DNA of 58,092 bases. Source: an uncultured Caryophanales bacterium (GTDB lineage: Bacteria; Bacillota_I; Bacilli_A; Acholeplasmatales; Anaeroplasmataceae). Position numbers and translations under genes: made by a program. Where the stretch lies: assembly GCA_946626535.1 (NCBI GenBank), contig CAMOUK010000005.1, positions 1 to 58,092 on the forward strand, in the 5' to 3' direction. This document shows, one piece after another, positions 1 to 10,769 of this stretch; position 1 is the stretch's first letter; the number at the start of each line of letters is the position of its first letter. Under the pieces are notes generated by a model. The model made no database searches, had not been told where the DNA came from, and saw nothing but the letters and a program-made list of their open reading frames with translations.

Positions 1-1
1 T

Positions 2-58
2 TTGGAATATATAGATGAATTTTCCTATTTTGATTTACATAAGGAAAATAATGATTAA
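2..58 (+). CDS. 3' end of an upstream gene (partial)
   Basis: Reading frame 2 is open from the window edge to a TAA at 56-58. It encodes an 18-residue acidic tail that starts LEYIDEFSYFDL and ends KENND. The gene starts outside the window and nothing in this tail identifies it. It could be chance, because the open stretch is short; what supports it is that the frame has the codon style of the region and the AT-rich spacer with a promoter begins just after it. Confidence 0.4.
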   Translation: MEYIDEFSYFDLHKENND

Positions 59-157
59 ATTTAATTACCATTTTTATCACCCTCTTTTAATATTATACTC
101 TATTATTTAAAAAATGATAATTCACAATTATAAAAGCGTTTTTATTTTACAAATATT

Positions 158-167
158 ATGATATAAT
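158..167 (+). promoter_or_regulatory. Extended -10 promoter for the giant surface protein
   Basis: TATAAT at 162-167 is preceded by TGA at 159-161, giving an extended -10 (TGnTATAAT). No good -35 box lies 17 bases upstream. It would give a leader of about 45 bases before the ATG at 218. The same TATGATATAAT string occurs in the minus-strand promoter at 42838-42847. Confidence 0.5.
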
Positions 168-217
168 ATTTAGGGTTTTTTTGCTTTTAAAAATCAAAAT
201 ATTAGGACGTGATATAT

Positions 218-3200
218 ATGAAGAAGAAAATCACATTATTAATAACAATTATAGTAGCAACTTTGTTGTTATTTTTAAATATGACTAGTGTTCATGCAGA
301 AGATGAGGAAAATGTTGTTTTATATAACTTTACTAGATTCTATGAATATACTGGACAAGAAATCAAAATTGATGATTTAGTATTAACCTATAATGGTGAA
401 ACATTAGTGTTAGGTACCGATTATGAAATTACATATCCTGAAGATTGTACAAGTGTTGGAAGAAAAGAAGTAACTATCACATTAATTGATGAAGACGAAA
501 CATATGTTTTTAGTGGAGAAACAAGAATTGATACTTTCTATTATTATATTTGTGATAAATTAATTCAATTATGGGAATATGGTATTTCTGATGGAATGTC
601 AGTTGAATTACTAGGTGGTACAGCAGCTCCTTTTGCTAATTTAGGTCAGGATTATGCTGAATATATTTCAATTACAGATGGTACTGCTAGCTCAGTTGGA
701 GAGTATACAACTATAATTAAAAATATAAATAATAAATATGTAATAATTGAATATAAGGATCAATATAATAGCAGTTATTATAGGGAATTAAAAACATCAG
801 ATAATCAGTTAGAGATTTATTGGCATGCTAAAAGAGCTATATTTACTGAAAATGATGAAAGAGTAGAAGTTACAGGATTAGAAAATATGGGCTATACCAT
901 TGGCTCTAACTTTACTTTAAGCTGGGATGGTAATGTTAATTTTGGTGATACATTAACTAGAGGCACAGATTACGATGTTTATTTCTATATTCCTCAATTA
1001 TTTGAAGCGGATGAGGATGTTACAACATTATTTGCCTCAGATGCTGATGGAACAGTTTATGATGTAGTTTTACGAATTGTGTTTGATGGTAATTATGGTG
1101 GATATGTAGATAAAACAATTAAGCTATGTCCTTCAATCGAAGGCGCTACAGTTGAAGCACTAGATGGTGCAACAATGATAAGCGATAGTATTCAGTTCCA
1201 ATATGGCTTAAAAACTCCACCATTTAATTTAAAGATGACTATAAAGGGTGAAGAAAAAACATTAGTTTATGGAACAGACTTTGATGTTCATTCTAGCTAT
1301 TTATTTGGCTCAGTAAATTCCGCTTCACCTTTGACTTTAGAGGCAGAAGGTATTGGCGATTATGCTGGTATATGCAATATAAGCTATTCTTTAACAGCTA
1401 AAAGCTTAAATGATGAATCTATGACCTATAATGCTGATAGTAATGCACATTATATTGGAGAGGATACTCAGCTAAATATTCAAATTTATGATACAAATTA
1501 TAGTGATATTTATACGATAGATTCTATTAATTATGACGTGTCATATGAATTTGATACTGATAATAATATTGGTATTGCAACAATCACAGGTCGAAATAAT
1601 TATAAGGATTCATTTGATGTTGAGTTCCATTTAGCTAATAGAGCTTGGGGCGACTCAGAATTAACATGGGATCTTAAGTGGGATATTGAATATAATGATT
1701 ATGATGCATTATTCTATTCTGCCACACCAAAATATCCTGATTTAGTAATAAGATATGATGGTGAATTATTAACTGAGGGAACTGATTATGATTTAAGTGT
1801 TAGTAATTGGAATTTAAATGAATTATTAAATCTAAATATAACATTTAAGGGTAATTATTATGGAGTGGCAGCTTTTCCATTTTTTATTGTTCCAGTTATT
1901 ATTGAAGGAATAGAGCCTTATGTTGTTAAAAACGGAGCTGAGGCTACTTTAGATTTAACAATTAAAAATAAGAATAATGAAGTATTAACATTAAATGATG
2001 ATTATGAAATCACTTATGTAAATAATACGGAATTTGGTATCGCAACATTTACAATTGCGTTAGATAGTGAAAATATTATTGCTGGAGAAAGTGTTAGTGG
2101 TAATATCGTTGGTACATTTAATGTTGCAGGTACTGTATTAACAGAAGATGATTTTAAAATTGAAGGATTAGATAATGGTGACTACTCTATAACTAGGGGT
2201 CAAACATATGTTCCAAATCCAACAATCACCTATAATGGAGCGGAATTAACTAAAGATACAGATTATAAAATTGTAACAGTTGTAAAGGATAGTGCTGGTA
2301 ATATCCACACTAATGGTTCTGAGTCAGGAATATCAAATTCTGATGCCGATGGTAGTGTGTATTATGCTACAACAACTATTGAATTTATAGATCAATATTA
2401 TGGAACATTTACATATAATACATTAATTGTTCCAAGAATTGATTCAGCTACAATTGTTCCTAAGGATGACGCTAGAACTGAAATTAGTTATTTATACTAT
2501 ACCTACACAGGTAGTAATATAGTACCTGATTTTGAATTGGAGCTTGAAATAAAAGGAGTGCTAACTACATTAACACTAGGTACAGATTTTGAGATTTCTG
2601 ATTTACCTGATGAAATGAAGAATGTAGGTGGCGATTATTATTTCTACATTAATGGTATCAATAATTTTGGTGGTAGCATCCCTGTAATGGTTGAAATAGA
2701 AGCGCTAGATTCATCTTTTGTTGATTTTGAATGTGATGGATATGCATTATATACAGGAGAAGCTGTTACACCTACTGTAGTTTTAACGGATAAATATAAT
2801 AATACCTTAATAGAAAATAAGGATTATCAAATTACTTATTTAGATAATGTTGATTTAGGTGAAGCTACATATGAGGTTTCATTTATGGGTAACTATGGTG
2901 GTGATCCTAAAAATGGTAGCTTTAGAATTGTTTCAACTGTAATAACAAATGCTGATTTAGAAAATAATAAATTAGTTATTGATGGTTTACATTTAGATAG
3001 AAATAATGATTATACAATTGGTGTAGGTAGACCTGTAAATATGACTTCTACTCTAAACGACGCAACAGTAAAATATAATGATGTAGAATTAACTAGTGAA
3101 AACTATTCATCTGAATATACGCTATTAGATGCTGAAGGTAATGAATGCCGATATAATTCAGATACTATAGGCTTAACTTCTGATATGGCAAATGGTGATG

Positions 3201-6200
3201 TATATAGAATTGTTTATACATTTACATTTACTAGTGAATATTTTGGAAAAGTAGTGCTTGAACAAAAGCTATGCCCATCACTTCAAGATCATATTGAAGT
3301 TGAATTTAAGAATAATATTTCAACTTCTGGTGACACTCCAGTTTATGCCTTTACAGGGGAACAAGTATTACCAGAATTTGATAAGGTTACTTTTGTAAAT
3401 GGTGATAGTAGAAAAGAATTAGTATTAAATCAAGATTATATAATAGATTTAGATTCAGGTAGGTCATATATTGGCCCATCAGATTATGTATTCCAAATTT
3501 ATGTTAAGGGTATGGGTGATTATGCTGGTTCAGCATATGTTAGCTATTATATTTTTGCTGAAATTAAAGATTCTGATTTAGGTGATAAATTAGTTATTGA
3601 AGGGTTACCTACCGAAGATTTAGCATATGTTTTAAACGAAGGAAGAGAAATTATATATGACTTTTCTGGCAAGGTTTCATATAATAATCTTACTTTAGAA
3701 GCTGATGTTAACTATTCATTGGAAGTTAAGGTATTAGATTCTGATAATCAAGAACATTATTATGATGCTAGTAATACTCCTGGTATTATTGGAGATGATT
3801 GTAATTTTGATGTATATAGGGTTCAATTTATTTTTACATTTAGTGGTGGATACACAGGAACTGTAACACACGAAATTAATTTATGCCCATCAATTGAAAC
3901 AGCTAATTTCACATTTAGTGGTAATCATAGCTCATATGATGATGCCCCAACATATATTTATACAAAGGAAAAGATTATACCAACATTTGATACATTTACT
4001 TTATCTCATAATGGTGTAACAAAAACATTAGTAAAAGATACTGATTATGAGATTATAGAGGATTCAGATACTGATTATGTTAATTTTGATCCATATAAAA
4101 AATATGTAATAGTAAAAGGTATTGGTAATTATGCTGGTTCTAAAGAAATAGGATTTTATATTTCTAAATATAAAATTGAAGATTTAACAATCCTACATAA
4201 TGATAAATATCCATTTGATCAACACCCTTCTAGCAATGATGTTAAGATTATTGCTGATGGATTTGAGTTATTAAATCCTGCTGATGGTCAATATTATGAA
4301 ATATATGTAATTCCAAATGCTGATCAGATAAAGCTTCAAATTCAAGGCTTTGGTTTTGTCAGTGGCGTAAAAGAATTTGATATTACGCTTGCTGAAGAAA
4401 ATGAAGATTTAGTTACTTTAACTTCAAACGATATTAGTCTTGAAGATGATCCTTTGGTGGCAGAATATAATTCAGATTTATCTGTAATTAAATATAATTT
4501 CACAGGTGAAGAAATAACACCAACCTTAACAATAAGACATGAAGGAGCTACCTTAGTAGAAGGAACAGATTATGAGGTAGTAGCTTTTAATAATGTTAAT
4601 CCAGGAACCTATAACGGTCATTCGGTTGAGGCTAGACCGATGAATATCTTTATTACTGGTAAGGGTAATTATCATGGAATTGTAAATCTAAATGCTCATA
4701 TTAATATGGATGAGATAGATTTATCTGATGTTAGCTTTGATTATAATGGTAAAAATATTGATGTTACTACTTATACAAGCTCATCAATTAAATCAATTTC
4801 TTGTGATGAGGATGTATTAAATGCTGGAACATATGATATGCTTATTACTGCAAATCCAGGCTATGGATTTAAAGTTGATAATGAATATGTTACTTCAGCA
4901 ACAAAAGAAATTACAGTTAACGCATTTATCTATCCAAACCCAGAATTAGAAATTGAAGTTACTCCAACATATGATAAGGCTTCATATGGTTTAAAATCAG
5001 ATGGAAGTGCGGTTGAACCTTTAATCTCTCAAATTAATTTCAAAGGTGAAGGTGTAGATATTACTTTAACAGAAGGAACTGATTTCAAAATAGCTTCTTA
5101 TGAAGATAATACTGAAGCTGGAACAGGTAAGATTCATGTTAATATATTAACTTCAAATATTAGCTTGGCTGAAATTGAAACTCTAGATTTAGAATTTGAA
5201 ATAAAAGGTAAGGATATTTCAGATTATATATCAGCTAATAATATTGATTTTGATTATCAAGATGATGATAATTGTTATTTCTTATATACTGGTTCATCTA
5301 TACAGCCTATAGTTACTGTAGATGGTTTAACATTAGATACTGATTATGAAGTTGATTATGATGATAATTTAGAAGAATTAGGAACTATCTATATTAGAGG
5401 CTTAGGTGAATATGGTGGAGAATTAGAAATTAGCTTCATCATAAGAGAAAATATCTTACTTTCAGGTAATACAACAATTGTATTTGTTGATAAATTAGAG
5501 GGTTATGATAATCCAACATATATTTCAACAGGCGAGCAATTAAAGCCAACTATTAAGGTTTTATATAATGAAGAAAAAATAGATTCTAGCAACTATAATA
5601 TTATTTATGGCGATAATGTATTATCTAGTGGTGTTATTGGAATCGAAGGTAAAAATGATTTTATTGGATCAATAGAAACTGAATTTACGATTTTAAATTA
5701 TGATATTAATGATGCCGAATTTGAACTTGAAGGCTTCGATAGCTTTGAAGATGGTGTTTATATTTATCAATTTAATGGAGAAAACCCAAATTTATCTATC
5801 GAAACAATTACTTATAATGGCCTAACATTTGAAGAAGGCATTGAAATAGTTGAATTTGATATTTCTGATCCAGGAACATATACATTAAGATTATATGGTG
5901 TTGGTGAATTCTACGGTGAAAAAACTATAAGCTGTAAGACAGAAGCAAAATTGGTAAAAGATTTAAAAATTGAATATACAAATTCAATTATTACATCTGA
6001 AGAATTGTTAGCTGCAAATTCACTTGCCAGCTGCGGTACTGTTACATCTATTGATGAAGCTAAGAATGTAGGCACATATAATATTACATTTGAGCTAAAT
6101 AAGGGCTACGCAATATTTGATGAAGATGAAGAAGCATACTTAACAGAAGCTACTATATCATTTGAAGTAATAGCTAAGGTGTTAACACAAGATGATTTAT

Positions 6201-9200
6201 CAATTGAGCTTGATGATTATTATTTAGCTACAGGCGAAGAAATAACTCCTAGCTTTGTATTAAAATATGATGATACCCAGTTAGTATTAGATACTGATTA
6301 TGAAGCTGGATATTCAAATAATATAACTGCAGGAAAAGGATTAATATCTATTACATTAAAGAATAATTATTCAAATGATGAAGATATAGAATTTGAATTT
6401 AACATCTATTATGATTTTGAAGAAGCTGAAGTAACTTTAGAAGGATTTGATGACTATACTGAAAATACTTATGTTTATGAATTCGATGGAACAAATCCAA
6501 CAATAACTGCAAAAGTAACATATAAAGATGTTGAATATGAAAATTCATGTAGTATTTTATCGTATGATATTTCAAAGCCTGGAAGCCATACCTTAACATT
6601 ACAGGGTATTAATGATTTTTATGGTGAGCAAGAAATAAATTGTGAAACTATTTATCTTCAAATTAAAAATTTAAAAATTGAATATACAAATTCAAATATT
6701 ACATTTGATGAATTATTAGAGGCTAATTATTTAGAAGATGCAGCAACACTTATTTCAATTGATGAGGCTAAGAATGTTGGTACATATAATGTTTCGATGA
6801 AACTAAATAAGGGCTATGCATTAATTGATGATGACGGTAATTATTTAACTGAAGGCACAACAACATTTGAAATCTATGCTAAAAAACTAACTAAAGATGA
6901 TTTAACAATTGAATTAGAAGATCATTATATTGCAACAGGCGAAGAATTAGAGCCTGAATTTACATTAAAATATGGTAGTGTTGAATTAGTTTTAGATACT
7001 GATTATGAAGTTAATTATTCAGAGAATATAGATTCTGGAAAAGGTCAAATAAAAATAACACTATTAAATAATTATAGTAATACTGAAGATATTATATTTG
7101 AATTTAATATCTATTATGATTTCAAGGATGCCGTATTAGATATTAACGGTTTCGATGATATTGTAGATGGTACATACATTTATGAATTTGATGGAAGAAA
7201 TCCAGAAATTACCGTTTCAACAATAACATTTAATGAAATTGGTTATGAAGCAATGTGTGAAATTGAAGAATATGATATTTCTATTCCAGGTGAACACGTA
7301 ATTACTATTAATGGTAATGGCGAATTCTATGGAAGCCAAACTATAAATGTTAGAACGAAAGTAATTCTTCTAGATGATTTAGAAATCGAATTTAATAACA
7401 ATAGTATTAGTTTTAATGATGTTATGGAAGCTAATGATATCGTAGACTTTGGTCAAGGTAGTGTAATTGATGACGAAGCTAAAAATGTTGGTACATATCA
7501 TGCGGCTGTTTATTTAAATAAAGGATATGCAATATATCAAGATTCTAAATATTTAACCGAAGGCACAACAACATTTAGAATTATTCCAAAGACATTAACA
7601 AAAGAAGATTTAGATATTAATTTCAATATGGCTGATGCACAAATTCCTACATATTACGCAACAGGAAATGAAATTAAGCCTGAATTTGAATTATATTATG
7701 GCAATAATGTATTAACTAGTGATGACTTTGAGGCTAGCTATTCAAATAATGTTTTACCTGGTACAGCAACAATAACAATTAACTTAATTAATAATTATAA
7801 AAATGAAGAAGAAATAAGCTATGAATTTATGATCTTAGCTAAAACCATGTATAATACTTCAACTTCATACACTGGTAAAGTCATCTATATGATGGACATT
7901 TTAAAGGAAAAGGGCTTAGATCAAGCAATAGAAAAAATCAAAAATGGTGATTATTCAGCAAGATATGCCGGAACATATACCTGCTATATCGTATTAAAGG
8001 ATGGATTTAGCTTCGATGATGAGGGCTTAATTACTGAAGGTGAATATAGCTGGACTATTTTACCATTTGAGGTTAACTTAGAGGATGTAGTTGTTGAAAT
8101 TGCTAAACAGGCCTATACAGGTAAGCCTATTACTCCTGCTATAAGTATTTCATTAAATGGTAGAGAAATAAGAGTAGAGGATTATGATTTAGCATTAGAA
8201 AATAATACAGAAATTGGTATTGCGACTGCGACAATCAAGCTTAAAAATAACTTCATCTCTGAAGGTGAAATAGTAAAAGAGTTCGAAATATTTGATCCTG
8301 ATGCTCCATTTAAAGCATATAGAACTAGAGTGGTTAAATCATTAGATAGCTATTTATCAGATAATGTTGCAGCTAATTTAGCTAATAATATCTCAAAGCT
8401 AGCTACAGCTGATGATATAAAGAGCCTATATTTAGCTACAATGCCAACTATTTTAGCCAATAAGCTACTTTCAATTGGTGGTTATATTACATCTATTAAG
8501 GATATAACAGAATCAGATGAGGAAGGCTTAAATAAGATTTTAGGCTACTATAATGAATTAGAAGAATATGTTTTGGATAATAAATATATATCAGCTATTA
8601 ATACTGCTTTAGAGGATGATTTATTAACTACTGAGGTATTAACTAATGATATTAAGGCTGTTCTAGATTTATTAGTTAGTGATTTAGGCTATTCTAAATT
8701 TGCAAGCTTCATAGAAGACTTAATTAACGCTTCTAAGATTGAACAGGAAAAGGCAAATGTAATTGAAACAATTGAAAAGCAAATTAGAACTTGCTATAAG
8801 GTTACAGTTTTAACTGTCTTAGAGCATCAAAAGGAAGAATTGAAGGCTCAAGAATATATCGTTCAAACTGATGATAATGCAAGAGAAAATTATCTAGAAA
8901 ACTTTAAAGAAGAGGTTTATAGACAAAGAATCTTATATCAAATTCAGCTACAGCATCAAATGGCTCAATCTAGATCTATTAATTCAGTTACTGATGTTTA
9001 TAATAATTTATTAAAAACACATGATTATAATGAATTTGAATTATTAAAGCTAAAGGATATCTTAGATGAATACGTCTTAAGCATTAATGAATTAGAAGCG
9101 TGCCAAACTGAAGACGAGGAAGTTGAATTAATTTATCAGATGGCCTCTATGGCAGAAGATGCAATATATGATCTATATGATGTAGGTGTTGCAAACATCG

Positions 9201-9868
9201 TATCTGATGAGGTTATAATTTCATCTTCAACAGGTATTAATAAGGATGCCATAGTAAAGGTTGAATTAAATTCAAACATCTCATCAGAAGATATCATCAA
9301 TGCTAAGAATAATGGTATCATTTCAGATATTAATAAGACAGATGAGGAATTAGAGGAATTAGTATCAAATAAACAGGTTCTTAGAGTAATGGATATTTCT
9401 ATTGTTGCTAAAGACGAGGTTGTTAATGAATTTGATGGTATTTATACTGTTAAGATTCCTCTAGCTAATGATTTAAAGAATGTTAATGACCCAGTAGTTG
9501 TATTTATCAATGCTGATGGTACCCTAGAGGTATTAGAAACATATGTTGAAGGAGAATTCTTAGTATTTAAGACTACTCACTTCTCTAACTATGCAGTTAT
9601 TGGTAATAAGGTTGTTGATTTAGGTTGGTTATTAATATTACTTTTAGTAACATTTGTTGTTGAAGTATTTATCGTAGTTTATTTAATTAAATTAACTAAG
9701 CCATTTAAAACTAAGAAGGCTTTAGGATTATTAACAATACTTCCTACAGGCTTTGTTGGCTATTTAGTTACTTTAATAGTATTAAATATTATAGGTATCG
9801 CAGCAATCGTATACCTTATTGTAAGATTTAATAAATCTTGTGATAAGGAGGTGGATAAGAATGAATGA
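218..9868 (+). CDS. Giant repeat-rich surface protein, membrane-anchored
   Basis: A 3,216-residue secreted protein. I chose ATG 218 over the in-frame GTG 209 because AGGA at 204-207 sits 10 bases before it and MKKK then opens a clean signal peptide ending near HAED. Most of the protein is beta-rich repeats of the type Y-T-G-x-E, then L-x-x-G-T-D-Y-E-x-x-Y, then G-N-Y-x-G, as in the Ig-like/YDG-type surface repeats of Firmicutes. An approximately 237-residue unit is tandemly triplicated at about 5700-7850. Residues around 2700-3000 look alpha-helical. A module ending KTTHFSNYAV follows, then two C-terminal membrane helices. There is no LPXTG motif, so the anchor is the membrane itself. Adhesion or cell-envelope function is inference. 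The stop overlaps the start of the next gene by 8 bases, implying translational coupling. Confidence 0.85.
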   Translation: MKKKITLLITIIVATLLLFLNMTSVHAEDEENVVLYNFTRFYEYTGQEIKIDDLVLTYNGETLVLGTDYEITYPEDCTSVGRKEVTITLIDEDETYVFSGETRIDTFYYYICDKLIQLWEYGISDGMSVELLGGTAAPFANLGQDYAEYISITDGTASSVGEYTTIIKNINNKYVIIEYKDQYNSSYYRELKTSDNQLEIYWHAKRAIFTENDERVEVTGLENMGYTIGSNFTLSWDGNVNFGDTLTRGTDYDVYFYIPQLFEADEDVTTLFASDADGTVYDVVLRIVFDGNYGGYVDKTIKLCPSIEGATVEALDGATMISDSIQFQYGLKTPPFNLKMTIKGEEKTLVYGTDFDVHSSYLFGSVNSASPLTLEAEGIGDYAGICNISYSLTAKSLNDESMTYNADSNAHYIGEDTQLNIQIYDTNYSDIYTIDSINYDVSYEFDTDNNIGIATITGRNNYKDSFDVEFHLANRAWGDSELTWDLKWDIEYNDYDALFYSATPKYPDLVIRYDGELLTEGTDYDLSVSNWNLNELLNLNITFKGNYYGVAAFPFFIVPVIIEGIEPYVVKNGAEATLDLTIKNKNNEVLTLNDDYEITYVNNTEFGIATFTIALDSENIIAGESVSGNIVGTFNVAGTVLTEDDFKIEGLDNGDYSITRGQTYVPNPTITYNGAELTKDTDYKIVTVVKDSAGNIHTNGSESGISNSDADGSVYYATTTIEFIDQYYGTFTYNTLIVPRIDSATIVPKDDARTEISYLYYTYTGSNIVPDFELELEIKGVLTTLTLGTDFEISDLPDEMKNVGGDYYFYINGINNFGGSIPVMVEIEALDSSFVDFECDGYALYTGEAVTPTVVLTDKYNNTLIENKDYQITYLDNVDLGEATYEVSFMGNYGGDPKNGSFRIVSTVITNADLENNKLVIDGLHLDRNNDYTIGVGRPVNMTSTLNDATVKYNDVELTSENYSSEYTLLDAEGNECRYNSDTIGLTSDMANGDVYRIVYTFTFTSEYFGKVVLEQKLCPSLQDHIEVEFKNNISTSGDTPVYAFTGEQVLPEFDKVTFVNGDSRKELVLNQDYIIDLDSGRSYIGPSDYVFQIYVKGMGDYAGSAYVSYYIFAEIKDSDLGDKLVIEGLPTEDLAYVLNEGREIIYDFSGKVSYNNLTLEADVNYSLEVKVLDSDNQEHYYDASNTPGIIGDDCNFDVYRVQFIFTFSGGYTGTVTHEINLCPSIETANFTFSGNHSSYDDAPTYIYTKEKIIPTFDTFTLSHNGVTKTLVKDTDYEIIEDSDTDYVNFDPYKKYVIVKGIGNYAGSKEIGFYISKYKIEDLTILHNDKYPFDQHPSSNDVKIIADGFELLNPADGQYYEIYVIPNADQIKLQIQGFGFVSGVKEFDITLAEENEDLVTLTSNDISLEDDPLVAEYNSDLSVIKYNFTGEEITPTLTIRHEGATLVEGTDYEVVAFNNVNPGTYNGHSVEARPMNIFITGKGNYHGIVNLNAHINMDEIDLSDVSFDYNGKNIDVTTYTSSSIKSISCDEDVLNAGTYDMLITANPGYGFKVDNEYVTSATKEITVNAFIYPNPELEIEVTPTYDKASYGLKSDGSAVEPLISQINFKGEGVDITLTEGTDFKIASYEDNTEAGTGKIHVNILTSNISLAEIETLDLEFEIKGKDISDYISANNIDFDYQDDDNCYFLYTGSSIQPIVTVDGLTLDTDYEVDYDDNLEELGTIYIRGLGEYGGELEISFIIRENILLSGNTTIVFVDKLEGYDNPTYISTGEQLKPTIKVLYNEEKIDSSNYNIIYGDNVLSSGVIGIEGKNDFIGSIETEFTILNYDINDAEFELEGFDSFEDGVYIYQFNGENPNLSIETITYNGLTFEEGIEIVEFDISDPGTYTLRLYGVGEFYGEKTISCKTEAKLVKDLKIEYTNSIITSEELLAANSLASCGTVTSIDEAKNVGTYNITFELNKGYAIFDEDEEAYLTEATISFEVIAKVLTQDDLSIELDDYYLATGEEITPSFVLKYDDTQLVLDTDYEAGYSNNITAGKGLISITLKNNYSNDEDIEFEFNIYYDFEEAEVTLEGFDDYTENTYVYEFDGTNPTITAKVTYKDVEYENSCSILSYDISKPGSHTLTLQGINDFYGEQEINCETIYLQIKNLKIEYTNSNITFDELLEANYLEDAATLISIDEAKNVGTYNVSMKLNKGYALIDDDGNYLTEGTTTFEIYAKKLTKDDLTIELEDHYIATGEELEPEFTLKYGSVELVLDTDYEVNYSENIDSGKGQIKITLLNNYSNTEDIIFEFNIYYDFKDAVLDINGFDDIVDGTYIYEFDGRNPEITVSTITFNEIGYEAMCEIEEYDISIPGEHVITINGNGEFYGSQTINVRTKVILLDDLEIEFNNNSISFNDVMEANDIVDFGQGSVIDDEAKNVGTYHAAVYLNKGYAIYQDSKYLTEGTTTFRIIPKTLTKEDLDINFNMADAQIPTYYATGNEIKPEFELYYGNNVLTSDDFEASYSNNVLPGTATITINLINNYKNEEEISYEFMILAKTMYNTSTSYTGKVIYMMDILKEKGLDQAIEKIKNGDYSARYAGTYTCYIVLKDGFSFDDEGLITEGEYSWTILPFEVNLEDVVVEIAKQAYTGKPITPAISISLNGREIRVEDYDLALENNTEIGIATATIKLKNNFISEGEIVKEFEIFDPDAPFKAYRTRVVKSLDSYLSDNVAANLANNISKLATADDIKSLYLATMPTILANKLLSIGGYITSIKDITESDEEGLNKILGYYNELEEYVLDNKYISAINTALEDDLLTTEVLTNDIKAVLDLLVSDLGYSKFASFIEDLINASKIEQEKANVIETIEKQIRTCYKVTVLTVLEHQKEELKAQEYIVQTDDNARENYLENFKEEVYRQRILYQIQLQHQMAQSRSINSVTDVYNNLLKTHDYNEFELLKLKDILDEYVLSINELEACQTEDEEVELIYQMASMAEDAIYDLYDVGVANIVSDEVIISSSTGINKDAIVKVELNSNISSEDIINAKNNGIISDINKTDEELEELVSNKQVLRVMDISIVAKDEVVNEFDGIYTVKIPLANDLKNVNDPVVVFINADGTLEVLETYVEGEFLVFKTTHFSNYAVIGNKVVDLGWLLILLLVTFVVEVFIVVYLIKLTKPFKTKKALGLLTILPTGFVGYLVTLIVLNIIGIAAIVYLIVRFNKSCDKEVDKNE
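5699..7850 (+). repeat. Three tandem ~710-bp in-gene repeats
   Basis: Three units start near 5699, 6410 and 7118. Each starts with a YD-x3-A line and reads through GFD, a Y-x-Y-x-F-x-G-x-NP line, a FYGE/FYGS-x-x-I line, a long helix-like DEAKNVGTY line, an NKGYA line and an ATGEE/ATGNE-x-x-P line. The spacing is about 708-711 bases, or about 237 codons. The copies differ at many codons, so this is an old in-frame duplication and not an assembly artefact. Confidence 0.8.
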
Positions 9869-10757
9869 TGAAATGAATAAGCGGGTTAAAGAAATTATCA
9901 ACAGTAATGAGCTTAATGGTAATGGAGTTAATTCGGAATTAAATAATTTCAATCTAAATAACGAAAATATTGCAGAAGAGGTTTTATCGGCTGAACAAAA
10001 TGATAATGGCGTTACTGAGGGCCCCTCAAGTGAAGGAAGCTCTGATTTATCAAATGTAACAAGACTTGCAGGTGCATCATCAAGCGCTCTAGCTGGTGCT
10101 GCCACAGCGGCTGCTACGGCAGTAGCTGCAATAGTTGGTGCAATAGCCTTCTTTAATGCAGATTTGGTCAATACAGCAGATGTTAACTTAAATGTTAATT
10201 CAATTTCAGTTTTAGATACATCCTTATCCTACGATATCGATGCTAGCTGTAATGAGCCACTTGTCTTAAGTGTATATAATGATTTTTATAACTATAGTAT
10301 CACTTTAGAAAATGGCAGTAATGTTGGTGAGGTCGATGGCCTTACTGAAAATATGAATTATACCTTTGTAATAACCTACAAGGGCTTAATATCTGATGCG
10401 GTTGCATATAGAAATGTCGTTAAGACATTAGCACCGATAAGAGTTACAGAATTTTATGAGGTCGCTTGGGAATGTAGATGTGCGGTAGATGGATATTTCT
10501 ATTTCCTAATGTCGTTTGATGATGACTTTGGTTATTGGTCTAATTTTACAGCGACATTAACTGATGATTTTAGTAATGTATCATATTGTACATTTACAGA
10601 GGATTTACATCGGGAGCAAAAAATTCCTATTGTAAATTATGATGGCGAAGGAAATGAATTATTAGGAACACATGCAGTTTTAGAAATAACATGTGTATCA
10701 AAAGAAGATGAACAAGAAAAAACAATTACCTTAATTAAAGAGGATTGTAAAATATAA
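9861..10757 (+). CDS. One-pass membrane protein with extracellular beta domains
   Basis: A 298-residue protein that I do not recognise. ATG 9861 is chosen because AAGGAGGTG at 9845-9853 lies at normal distance; the longer frame from 9840 would put the Shine-Dalgarno sequence inside the coding region. The first 65 residues are polar and Asn/Glu-rich. An Ala-rich membrane helix follows at about residues 68-97. The rest is beta-rich and resembles two Ig/FnIII-like domains with a few cysteines. The likely topology is N-terminus inside and C-terminus outside. It overlaps the end of the giant surface protein by 8 bases and lies 12 bases before the MscS gene, so it may be a partner of the large protein. 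That role is inference. Confidence 0.75.
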   Translation: MNDEMNKRVKEIINSNELNGNGVNSELNNFNLNNENIAEEVLSAEQNDNGVTEGPSSEGSSDLSNVTRLAGASSSALAGAATAAATAVAAIVGAIAFFNADLVNTADVNLNVNSISVLDTSLSYDIDASCNEPLVLSVYNDFYNYSITLENGSNVGEVDGLTENMNYTFVITYKGLISDAVAYRNVVKTLAPIRVTEFYEVAWECRCAVDGYFYFLMSFDDDFGYWSNFTATLTDDFSNVSYCTFTEDLHREQKIPIVNYDGEGNELLGTHAVLEITCVSKEDEQEKTITLIKEDCKI

Positions 10758-10769
10758 GGGGAAAGAAAA

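Noticed and set aside
6399..6599. Antisense open frames within the giant surface protein
   Set aside because: They have no ribosome binding site, are low in complexity and mirror the repetitive coding strand.
9782..10171. 129-residue minus-strand frame across the giant/membrane protein junction
   Set aside because: It is the complement of two well-supported genes and their overlap, with an Ala-rich stretch that only mirrors GCT/GCA codons.
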